Assembly: GCF_029962835.1 (NCBI RefSeq)
Contig: NC_080582.1
Span: 15,260,032-15,324,031 of the forward strand
Source of the DNA: Magnolia sinica
Lineage: Eukaryota; Streptophyta; Magnoliopsida; Magnoliales; Magnoliaceae
Direction of reading: 5' to 3'
DNA length: 64,000 nucleotides
Shown here: positions 55,135-64,000 of the stretch, piece after piece
Layout of the letters: each line of letters starts with the position of its first letter
How positions within the stretch are numbered: position 1 is the stretch's first letter
Program-made: the position numbers and the translations under genes
Notes under the pieces: model-generated
Told to the model about the DNA's origin: nothing
What the model saw: only the letters and a program-made list of their open reading frames with translations
The model's database searches: none

Positions 55135-56225
55135 GGTTGATTAAAATGTGAGATTTCTACATCAAACGATTACCAAAGGTAGAAAAAAGCAAAAACAAAG
55201 GGCCTATTTGGATGACTCATTGTCGTCCACACAACAAGTTAGAAAACAAAATAATCTGTTATAGCATAATTCATTATGCTGAGAACAGTAGATCATCAGT
55301 TTGTAACCTCACAATGTCTTTGTAGCAGACTTTTCTAGCACACTCAAGATCTCCAAGCTCTATATAAGAGTCCGCTTTGGTGGGGTGAGTATTTGGCTGG
55401 TGAGCCTACCAAAGTTTATTTCCATAGCTCACTAGTTAAGATTGAAAATCGGGCATGTGCTGGGACATAATTTCCAGACCTACCTCAACTCAGCAACCCA
55501 AACTTTTATCCAACAGTACCTGTTTCTTTGGATTGGATAGACATGATTAAGAGTGTTGATACAGAATTAAAGATCCCCACCATGGAGCAATTGGGTTGGA
55601 CCAGTCGGGATTGAGATGAGCCTGGCCCAAGTTTCAGCCTTATCCATGGGTGGGGCTGAGCTCATTAGCTTATGCCTTGTTTTTGGATTGCTGGATCACT
55701 ATCGTCTGTAATTAATTTTATTGATATAATAGAAAATTACATCTGCATTAGTGGAACATAAATGAAACCTGAAAAGCCCAACAAACTCATACAAAGTAGC
55801 AAGGCCCCAGAGAAAAAATTATCTAACATGGAAGACCAGTGGACCCAGTCTATCAGTAAAATAAAAGGGAAAATAAATTTATTTATTTTTTTTTTAAAAA
55901 AAAAAGAAAAGAAAAAGAAAAAGAGTCCTGCTTGCTGCCGCAAGCATGATTTGCCAAGAAAATCCGGTACTAGTTTAGCTTCCCAAAATACATCCAATTT
56001 CTTATTGAAATTCATAATTCAAATTAAGCCACTGAGACTAAAATCACCCAAGTCCAATGGCACACCCTCCTCTTTCTACCACATCATAACACAATAAAAG
56101 AGAATTACAATAGTTCTTTTTTTTTTTTTCATTAGCTTGTTAGTACACCCACTGTCAGATCACACTTCACTGTTAGCCACCCCCACTAGAGAATTACAAT
56201 AGTTCAAGAACAGAAGAATAACATA
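55135..56225 (-). repeat. Orphan NLR 3' flank (relic of a third NLR copy)
   Basis: Collinear with the 3' flank of NLR2 (57409-58030): ttaaaatgtgagatttctac, ccagacctacctcaactcag, gggatgagcctggcccaag-like, attttattgatataa, catccaatttctta and aagaataacatagtaaacag. It then ends abruptly where NLR2 would continue to the gene, and block copy 3 follows. It implies a lost NLR. Confidence 0.75.
56117..56187 (-). mobile_element. Short poly(A) retroposon, SINE- or LINE-tail-like
   Basis: A 71-bp insertion starts with a T run and ends gccacccccact. It is flanked by a perfect 18-bp direct repeat, agagaattacaatagttc (56099-56116 and 56188-56205). On the minus strand this is a 3' tail with poly(A). Long exact target duplications and an A tail indicate LINE-type retroposition. 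The paralogous flanks at 1205 and 57985 lack it. Confidence 0.8.
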
Positions 56226-56227
56226 GT

Positions 56228-57400
56228 AAACAGGCTTTATGGTTGATCTTTCCAAGCCATTCATCTTAAGTCCGCCGTCATGGATGGACGATTCCCCCAA
56301 AATCTCCCAGATGGGAAGATCCTAGGCTCCTAGCCATCAAATATTTGGCCTTTCCTCCAGTGAGTGTTGTTTCTTGGTTCATTTCTTTTTAACAATAGGA
56401 AGGTTACAGTTGACTGATTGGGAGGATATACTGGGAATGGTCCATCCATGATCGGGGATGTCTTATCAATGGCTTGGATAGACTAGCCATGGGCCCCACG
56501 CCAACCAGGTTCCGAAACCAACAGGGAACCTTGGACTTCTATTAATCTTGGTGTAAACAACGATAGGGATTGGATGCTTTAGTGCTGATAGATTCAAAGC
56601 TCTAGCGATCCGTATGCACGCATCTGGAAAATAACTGTCTTGTGCATCTGGATTTCAGAGAAATGGTTCCTCCCACACAGTGGGATGAAAGTAGCTCCTA
56701 ACTGTTTCGATTACAATCGTCATTTTGGATGGCAGACGGTCACCATATTTTTGGTGCCTCTAACATTGGCCGTTAGCTATTTATAGGTCTTTGTAGTGAC
56801 AAATCTCATTCTCTCCCTAATTTCTCAGGATAGTGTACGGAAAATCTCACTAAAAACAAATTTTTATTATAAATTAATAAATATTTTAGAATTTAAATAA
56901 TGAACCAGTTAAATTCATGCTTTTTGAGAAGGAAAATGACCGAAGTACCCTCGTGTATTTTTTTCCTTTAGAAAGTAATGAAGTCAAAAAAAAAAAATTG
57001 CAGCGTCCCACAGTTTGAGTATGACATTAGCAACCAAATATAATAATCAGAAAGATTAGAAATAATAATAATAATAATCTTTCTGGTAGAATCACTGGAT
57101 CCACTGCACTTATAACTTGATGTTTTTAAGAGGTGTATATTATTTTTTATGGTGTTTCTCGTCATCCTTTTAGATTGATCAAATTTTTTGTTCTTCTCCA
57201 CATCATACGGAATTATCTCTTTTGGACGGCTTGAATATTATAAAAATATGTAATGGGCCCCATGAATGTCTACTTTCTCACTTTCAAAATAAACAAGTGC
57301 ACCTTGGGCATTATGGTAATTTCAGTGCTAAAAAAAAAGGACTGTCATTTTGGTTTGTAAGGGCATTATTTGGTAAATCCTAATTTGTGATAAAATTCCC
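56228..57400. repeat. Duplicated noncoding block, copy 3 (partial, older state)
   Basis: Collinear with parts of copies 1 and 2: catggatggacgattccc, aggatatactggga, aatggcttggatagacta, gtagtgacaaatctcattct and cattatggtaatttca. The inverted-repeat element found at 46200 and 51509 is absent at the matching point (about 56680). Confidence 0.75.
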
Positions 57401-57408
57401 TAATTAAA

Positions 57409-58063
57409 ATGTGAGATTTCTATAGAAAACGATTACCAAAAGTAGAAAATACCAAGGGTATTTCAATGACTCCCTGTTTGAGACTACAAATCGGCCATGT
57501 GATGGGACCCAATTTCCAGACCTACCTCAACTCAGCCAACGCATTTTCCCAAAACCCAGCCCAAACTATTATCCAACCATGCCTGTTTCTCTGGATTGGA
57601 TAAACATGATTAAGAGCATTGATATTATAAAGAATTAAACATCCCCAACATGGAACAATTGAGTTGGATCAATCGGGATTGGGATGAGCCTGGCCCAAGT
57701 TGCAGACCTATCCATTGGTTGGGCTGAGGTGATTAGCTTATACATACCTTGTTTTTTTTTTTTTTTTCCTTAATTTAAATTGTTGGGGCACTACCGTACC
57801 GTATACAATTTTATTGATATAACAGAAAAATAGAAAAACTGAGTTTTGCTTACTGCTGAAGTATGATTTGCCAAGTAATGCATCCAATTTCTTACTGAAA
57901 TTTATAATTTGAAGGCACTAAGATTAAATCATTTAAGTCCAATGGAACACCCTCTTCTTTCTACCACATCATAACAGAAATAATTGAAGAGAATTAGAAT
58001 AGTTCAAGAAGAGAAGAATAACATAGTAAACAATGGGTGTTTAAGCAGAGAAGAATCACTTGG
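57409..58063 (-). other. 3' flank of NLR2
   Basis: Matches 55135-56225 and, closest to the gene, 1086-1277. It contains a T run at about 57752-57767. The 3' UTR should be at its right end. Confidence 0.65.
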
Positions 58064-60794
58064 TTATGGACGCCTTTCTTTGAAATGGATGTTGCGTGGC
58101 TTGATGCTGCCCTCCCATTTTATGCTTTCCCACCATTTCAGCTCACCTTGGATCTCGACTTCTGCTGCAGAATCATTTGTGTTATTGAGAGGAAGCTTCT
58201 CCAGCATAGGGCATCCTCGAATCTTCAACTTCTTCAGCATCGGCAAGTGCCCACCACAAATGCTTTTTAGCTTGCGTAGCTCCCAAAGACGTAAATCAAC
58301 TAGCTGTGGAAATGCATTTTGCCCTGCTACATTGTCTTCTTCAAAAACCTTCTCCAGTCTACAACAGAATTTTATTGCAAGTAATTTGAGATTTTGTAAC
58401 CGAATGCTTGAAGAGAAGAAGTAGATGAGCTTCGGGCAACATTCCAAATATATATTCTTTAGACATGCGAAGCTCCCTCTTCCCAACTCCCCCCGACACA
58501 CTATTCTTAATTTGGCAAGATTGGACACCCTTAGATTCTCTAAACTGACCACTGCATCAACGTCTGCCGTTCTTCCGACAACCAGATACTCCAATTGATG
58601 GCATTTCTCAATCCAACATTGTTTAAGGTTGTCCATCTTCATGCCGAGATCGGACAGTGCCTTAACGAATGCATTGCCGTACAAATGAAAGAATTCTGTC
58701 ATCGAGAGAACCCCTATAACACCGTCCAGGGAATTGTTACCCCCGCAAACCTCCAGAATTCTTTCATAACTCAAAGACCTCAAATTGAGAATAAATACGC
58801 CGGTAGAGAAATCGGTTTCTTTTTAAACGAGCATATATATCCTTGCGACCTCCTTTACAGGGACAGACCAAGAAATGGAATTTTAGAAAGTAGGATTTCC
58901 AGAGTCTCGATTTTTTGCCCAATGACTTGAAAACACCAGCATCACTGACCGAGATGCGACGTCTGCTGCTGTCTTGGTGCGGTTCATGCATCAAGTCCAA
59001 GCCACAACGATCCCAATTTAATTTTTCTGGAAGCCGATGTATATTTCTCCAGTCAATCGTCTTCAGATGCTCCATTCCCAACAGATCCAGGCACCGCATG
59101 CTAGTCAGATTGAAAATTTCATCTGTGAGCTCTTCCATTTTCGTGCCTGAAAGATCAAGTGCCTCAAGTTTTGAAAGTTTCTGCAGACTAACCACTGTTA
59201 GTAGAGAATGACAACCCTTGAGTGAGAGCCTTTTGAGGGTGCAGGCACCCGATATGTCGAGACGTCGGAGGCTTTGCATGTTGTGGAAGGATACCTCCAT
59301 CGTTTTCATCAAGGGAGTTTGATGGAGATCAAGGATCTCAAGCTTCTGCATATCCTTTAAGAATGCAGGAACAACCTCTAGCTTGCTGCAGCTTCGAAGC
59401 TTCAACAACCGTATTTCGTGAAGGCAGGACACGGATGATGGCAGGGAAGAGATGCTTGTAGAAGAAAGGTCAAGGACTCGGAGTCTGGTCATGTTCTTGG
59501 AAAAACTGTCTGGGATTTCTTGCAAGCGATCGTTATCATTGAGCAACAACGTCGAGAGAAGAGAGTAGTTTGGAGAGCTGAATTGAAATGTTTCTACCTG
59601 ATTGTGGGATAATGAGATCCATTGGCATGCTTCTTCCCCGTCTAAGTTGTATTTCACTAGGAACGTCTGAGAATCAATCACTTGCCTCACATGAGAATTC
59701 ATATCCACATGATAGCGTCCTCCCGAAGATTCCTCCATTGTAAATTGCTCTTTTAGCCAATCCATAAATCCGTCTTCAATAGTTTGAAATTTTGACGTGC
59801 TATCTAAATATTTTCCATACTTGTTTAGATAAAAGTGTAGGTAATCTGGGTTTGATGACATCAGAGACAGTAGCACCATGCATCTCTCTGCTAACTCTTT
59901 GAGCAGTACATTCCCAAGTCTCTTGAAAGCCGCTTCTTTATTCTCCTCCTCATTGAAGGATCCATTTAAAAAGCCCTCCAAACTCCAATATTCATCTATC
60001 AAGGAATCCCCATCAATGGAGCATCCGTTTCGACAGAACAAGGAGACGTAAGAGAAGCATTTCAAGACCATGTCTCCTGTTGTTGAGAAACCAATGCTGG
60101 TGGCCACATCGGCTGCCTCTTCCTTCAAAAAATCCCAGGCGTCTTCTTTAGACCACCCCCCCATCATGATGTTTACTTGGGCTCCCATTTCCTTACAAAC
60201 TTCATGGGATCGAGTCGTGATGACGACTTTGCTGCTGCTGGTGATAGCAGATGCCATGACTGGGGGAACTCCCATCTCTTCCAAGTTGATGCTTTCCCAA
60301 ACATCTTCCAAGACGAGGAGGAAACGCTGACCGCTTAGCTTAGCCGAGATTAGTTTAGCAGCTGCAGAGAAGTGCATGGACTTTGGGATCTCCAACACCT
60401 CCTTGATTCCCATCTGTACCTCCACCAACCGATTCCTTCTTCCCTTTGCATCCAACGCCATTAATAGCCTTCTTCTTAAACTCGACAAACTGTCCAATTC
60501 TCCTCTGATTCTCGCCTGCATCTTCTCCGCAAGACACTCGACCCCCGGTGCTCTTACTCGGATGATTACATCAAACAGACCGCTAGATTCTCTGGATTCC
60601 TCCATCACCGCTGCAACCACCTGTCTCATGATCCTTGTCTTCCCCACTCCCTGCCATCCCCATACGGAGAACACTGAAATCTTTTCATTTCTCAAGCAAT
60701 CCCAAATCTGTTGCCTCATGCATCGTGACCAATCGCTCACAATCTCTCCTTCTCCTCTGAGCCGTCGATCGTCATCAGCCCTGGAGTCTGCCAT
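58064..60794 (-). pseudogene. NB-LRR paralogue NLR2, interrupted by a 2-base indel
   Basis: The start is taken at the ATG at 60794 (MADSRADDD), which aligns with the NLR1 start; the open frame before it has no ATG. P-loop WGWQGVGKTRI, kinase-2 RFLLVLEDVW, RNBS-B SSKVVITTRSHEVC, RNBS-D-like CFSYVSLFC, MHD position MNS, then LRRs. As in NLR1 there is no CC/TIR and no GLPL segment. After FLYRRIYSQFE the sequence lacks two bases present in NLR1 (near 58788), giving VFEL and a stop. The remaining 239 codons (RSLSYERILEVCGG to KERRP) lie in another frame. A product of about 676 residues keeping NB and first LRRs is possible; otherwise it is a pseudogene. Confidence 0.9.
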
Positions 60795-61303
60795 CGCCTC
60801 CGTGCGATTCCTTTCTGCAAAATTTGAATTCCATGTTTCATGAGGGTGGAAATGGGGAGGGATCAATTCTCAAGCTGGCTTGGGCTAAAGTCATTTTAGA
60901 CTGATCCATCCCGACCTGACTTCATAAGTATCCGTTATATCACCTATATATTTTTTAAACACAAGCTTGGGCATCCTGTTTTAGTCACATGATATGCCAA
61001 GCCTTGGGAGTTGAAAGGCCACAACTAACTTTTTTTAACTTACGAAAATTAAATTTTTAAAAAATATATATATAAAAAAAATAAAAAAAATCTTTTCATG
61101 TCTGCTTGCTTTTCAGCTATGAACCGAACACCTGCCACAATGTATTTCCAAAAACCGGCAATATTTTCAACGGTTAGACATTAAACCGCCTGCTATTAAT
61201 TATACGTATGAATCAGCTTCTATATTTTCGTATCGACAAAACTGCCCTTAATTTACCGCACTTGCCATCTCCTCTCCTCAATGCGTTGGATTCACTGTGG
61301 TGG
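60795..61303 (-). other. Upstream region of NLR2
   Basis: The leader matches that of NLR1 near the start codon. A tatatatttttt stretch lies at about 60945. The part 60962-61179 occurs again at 63784-64000. No gene is seen. Confidence 0.5.
60962..61179. repeat. Direct repeat of the window's right edge
   Basis: caagcttgggcatcctgttt through aaaccggcaatattttca, matched by 63784-64000 at about 90% outside A/T runs. Confidence 0.9.
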
Positions 61304-61312
61304 CAGGAAGCG

Positions 61313-61825
61313 GGACGCAGATTGCGTCCTACTAATCCGTCCAGGCAGGGCTCTGTGGCGCCCAACGTGTTGTAAATGTTTTATCCACGCCGTTCATCGT
61401 TTTTCTCACGATCATTTTAAGATATGAGAAAAAAAATGAAGCAGGTGCACAGCTCCAGTGGACCGCACCATAGGAAGCTGCAGTGATAATGACATCCACT
61501 GTTGAAACCTTTCTAAATGGCCACTGTAATGTTTTTTTACCATCCAACCTATTAATAAGGTCACGTAGATGGTGATGAAGTGAAAATACAAATATCAGCT
61601 TGATCTGATACTTCTTTAGAACCTAAGAGGTTTTTAATGGTGGAAGTTCAATCTCCACTTTGTGGTCCACTTAAGACCTGAACTTACCTACTTTTTGGCT
61701 CATCTTAAAATTATCTGAGAAAAATGGTGAATGGCTTAGATAAAAGACTTACGTCACGGTGGGCCCCACACACCCTGCCAAGACGGATTACCGTTCGTGC
61801 GCGGGTAGGACGCAATCCGCTTCCG
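61313..61825. mobile_element. Mutator-like MITE, copy 3
   Basis: Left end ggacgcagattgcgtcctac, right end gtaggacgcaatccgcttcc. Flanks caggaagcg (61304-61312) and catgaagcg (61826-61834) agree in eight of nine bases, the expected 9-bp target duplication. Confidence 0.85.
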
Positions 61826-61831
61826 CATGAA

Positions 61832-62412
61832 GCGGATTAGCTGGTGTACCACACACCACTGAACTTTCTGGTGTGTTGACGTCACCAAGTTTCATGGGTC
61901 CCACCATCAGGTATATATCATATCCAAACCATACATCCATTTGGCTGAGTTCGTTTTAATCTGAGCCAGAAAGAAAGACTAATCCAAAGATCAAGTGAAC
62001 CACAATGCAAAAAGTAGCAGGGATTGAACGTCCACCATTGACAGCCTTTTGGGGTCACAAACGTTTTGAATTAATATGATATTTATTTCTCCTCTTCATC
62101 CATGTCCGTGGGACCTTATGAATCGATTGGATGGAAAATAAACATTATGGCGGTCCTGGTGAGAATCACTCCCACTGCTATTTGTGGTGTGGTTTAAGCT
62201 TTCGCTATAACTCATTTTTTGGGATCATGTTCTAAAATGATCTCGCCAAATGGATTAACGGTGTGGATATAATAAATACATCATCATGGGCCCAATATAA
62301 CTTTGATCTCAACCGTTAGTAGAGCTCGAGGAGTGTCGGTTGTCGTCTTCGCACGACACTTATAGACACCAGCTGGGTCGGTGGTGTGTGGTACACCAGT
62401 CAATCTGCTTCC
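61832..62412. mobile_element. Inverted-repeat element with tgtgtggtacacc ends
   Basis: Left end gcggattagctggtgtacca, then cacaccac. The right end is its inverse, gtggtgtgtggtacaccagt, then caatctgc. The body has gtgggcc-family words. It is directly next to Mutator-like copy 3. Target duplication not resolved. Confidence 0.6.
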
Positions 62413-63783
62413 GTGGTGCCAACCATCACCCGGACCATCTGGGGAGCTAACTTTGATGTTGGTGTGAAATCTACTTCTTTCATCCGTCTGTCGAGCTTTT
62501 TTAAGGTTTTGATCGAATAAATGAGGCCGTTATTAACCTCATACTCGGTTGCAAAATGGCCCATGTTATTTCAATAGTAGGCATTCTTTCTCACTGTTTC
62601 CTGTTGTGAGGCCCACTTGAACTTCAAAGCTGTCTCATTTTTCGTCCATGCTCTAAAATGGGTTGGTTTAACAGATGGAGAAGATAGATTTGTCACAAAT
62701 AATCTGTGGCACCAGAAACGGTTCAATGGCCATTATTCAATCTCCAGTATTTCTAGTTTCGTGTGGCCCACTTGAGCTTTATATATATCTGCCACATTTT
62801 TTATACTCATGTGTGCTAAAATAAGATGAAAAATCTGACAGACGGAATGGATTTGTCACAAATATCATACCGGGCTCCACCTAGGGTCCAGCCCTTGACT
62901 TAAATGTCCAACAATCCCATTGATAAGTTTTTTAATTGACTGATTTCCTTGCAACCCTCGCTCGGACAGTACGTTGGGCCCACTTTTGTGTCTATGAGAA
63001 ATCCACTCGGTCCATCTATTTTTTCAGCTCATATAGGGCATGGCCTCCAAAAATGAGACAAATCCAAGGCTCAAAATTGCCCACACAATGGGCTGAAGAT
63101 ATTTTAATATTGGTCATTCTTTCCCACTATTTTCATGTCATGTGATTCATTTAAGCTTCAAAATGCCTCATTTTTTGGCCAAGAAGCAGCTATTTTTTAA
63201 CCTTTGCCCTAAAATGAGCTCCAAAAACAGATGTACCAGTGGATTTGTCACAAATAATCTGTGGCCCTACCAATGTTTCAATGATGGCCATTCAATCCTC
63301 AATCTTTCATGGTCATGTGGCCGACTTGAGATTTGTATCTGCTTCATTTTTGGGGCCATGTCCTAAAATGAGCTGGGAAATAGATAGACGGGGTAGATTT
63401 ATCTCAAACATTATGGTGGGCTGCACCTACGGTCAAGCAACCCTCTCCCCTACATTTAAATGTTCAACCTCTCTTGTGAACATTGTTTTCGTTCAATCCT
63501 TACCTCTGCTCGCATCAGTTTACCTTGATGTTCATTAGAAATCCTCCCCATTCATCTGTTTTGTGAGCTCATTTAAAAGCATGGGTTCTAAAACGAGGCA
63601 GATCACAGGCTTCAAGTGCGCACATGATCGCCCAACATATTTCAATGGTGAGCATACATATCTACCATTTCTTTTTTTTCTTTTTTTGTCGAGCTTCAGA
63701 TTTGCCCAAAATTGAAGCAGAGAAATATATAAATGAGATAGATTTCTCACAAATAAGCTGTGGCCCCATCAATATTTCAATCA
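62413..63783. repeat. Degenerate multi-copy repeat tract
   Basis: Words such as ggatttgtcacaaataatct, atttcaatggccattc, catgtggcccacttgagctt and tcatgccctaaaatgagctg recur near 62520-62710, 62760-62870, 63000-63250, 63300-63420 and 63540-63780. They look like serial, partly overlapping fragments of one inverted-repeat family. No gene. Confidence 0.55.
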
Positions 63784-64000
63784 AGCTTGGGCATCCTGTT
63801 TTTGTCACATGATACGCTGAACCTTGGGAGTTTAAAGGCCACAACTAACTTTTTTTTTTTTTTACTTACGGAAATTAAATTAAAAATAATAATAATAATA
63901 ATAAAATAATAAAAAAATCTTTTCACGTCCGCTTGCTTTTCAGCTATGAACCGAACACCTCCCACTTTTAATGTATTACCAAAAACCGGCTATATTTTCA
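63784..64000. repeat. Second copy of the NLR2 upstream segment
   Basis: Direct repeat of 60962-61179, running off the window. It has an expanded aataataat run at about 63885-63905. It suggests that another unit of the cluster starts beyond the right edge. Confidence 0.85.

Noticed and set aside
55762-56097. 111-codon plus-strand frame
   Set aside because: It runs through T- and A-runs that encode only a Phe- and Lys-rich stretch, within the 3' flank shared with NLR2. Not a gene.
57984-60843. Plus-strand open frames opposite NLR2
   Set aside because: Same reason: codon-structure by-products of the minus-strand LRR gene.

Overview
This is nuclear plant DNA. It holds intronless NB-LRR disease-resistance-type genes, several classes of LTR retrotransposon primed by plant initiator-Met or Asp tRNA, and many short inverted-repeat elements built on a theme like 'gtgggccccaccatgatgtatgtg'. 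I associate that theme with magnoliid genomes (Magnolia, Lauraceae and relatives), but this is an inference I could not test by search. The only long intact host reading frame is one NB-LRR gene; nearly everything else is mobile DNA or duplicated flanking DNA.

Layout. 1-1277: LTR-like AT-rich DNA, a degenerate minisatellite and the 3' flank of NLR1. 1278-4019 (-): NLR1, a 913-codon NB-LRR with no CC or TIR domain, no GLPL segment and an MHD motif changed to MNS. 4330-6188: inverted-repeat elements. About 6190-36727: one old Ty3-type element (called Gyp-1) that has been invaded repeatedly. Copia-1 (10214-15076, -) sits in its protease region. Copia-2 (15862-31778, -) sits between protease and RT, and is itself split by a large Athila-like element (16787-28886, +). 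An Athila LTR fragment (about 33746-34575) interrupts the integrase region. 36728-44440: more inverted-repeat elements, one of which contains a hAT-like element that contains Copia-3 (37690-42795, +).

44533-57400: three paralogous copies of one noncoding block (44533-49562, 49727-53607, 56228-57400). They differ by element insertions and so record the order of events. 55135-56225 is a relic of an NLR 3' flank with no NLR attached. 58064-60794 (-): NLR2, a close paralogue of NLR1 broken by a 2-base indel. 60795-64000: NLR2 upstream DNA, a third Mutator-like MITE, other inverted-repeat elements, and a second copy of the NLR2 upstream segment running off the window.

How the parts relate. The two NLR genes, the orphan 3' flank and the repeated upstream segment indicate a tandem NLR cluster spread apart by retrotransposon nesting. 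The most striking noncoding signal is in the LTRs of Copia-2, Copia-3 and a related solo LTR. All carry arrays of near-palindromic ACCGGT-centred 15-mers repeated exactly every 21 bp, in two blocks 64-65 bp apart, with the inner edge 86-89 bp upstream of a TATA box. It looks like a helically phased LTR enhancer.
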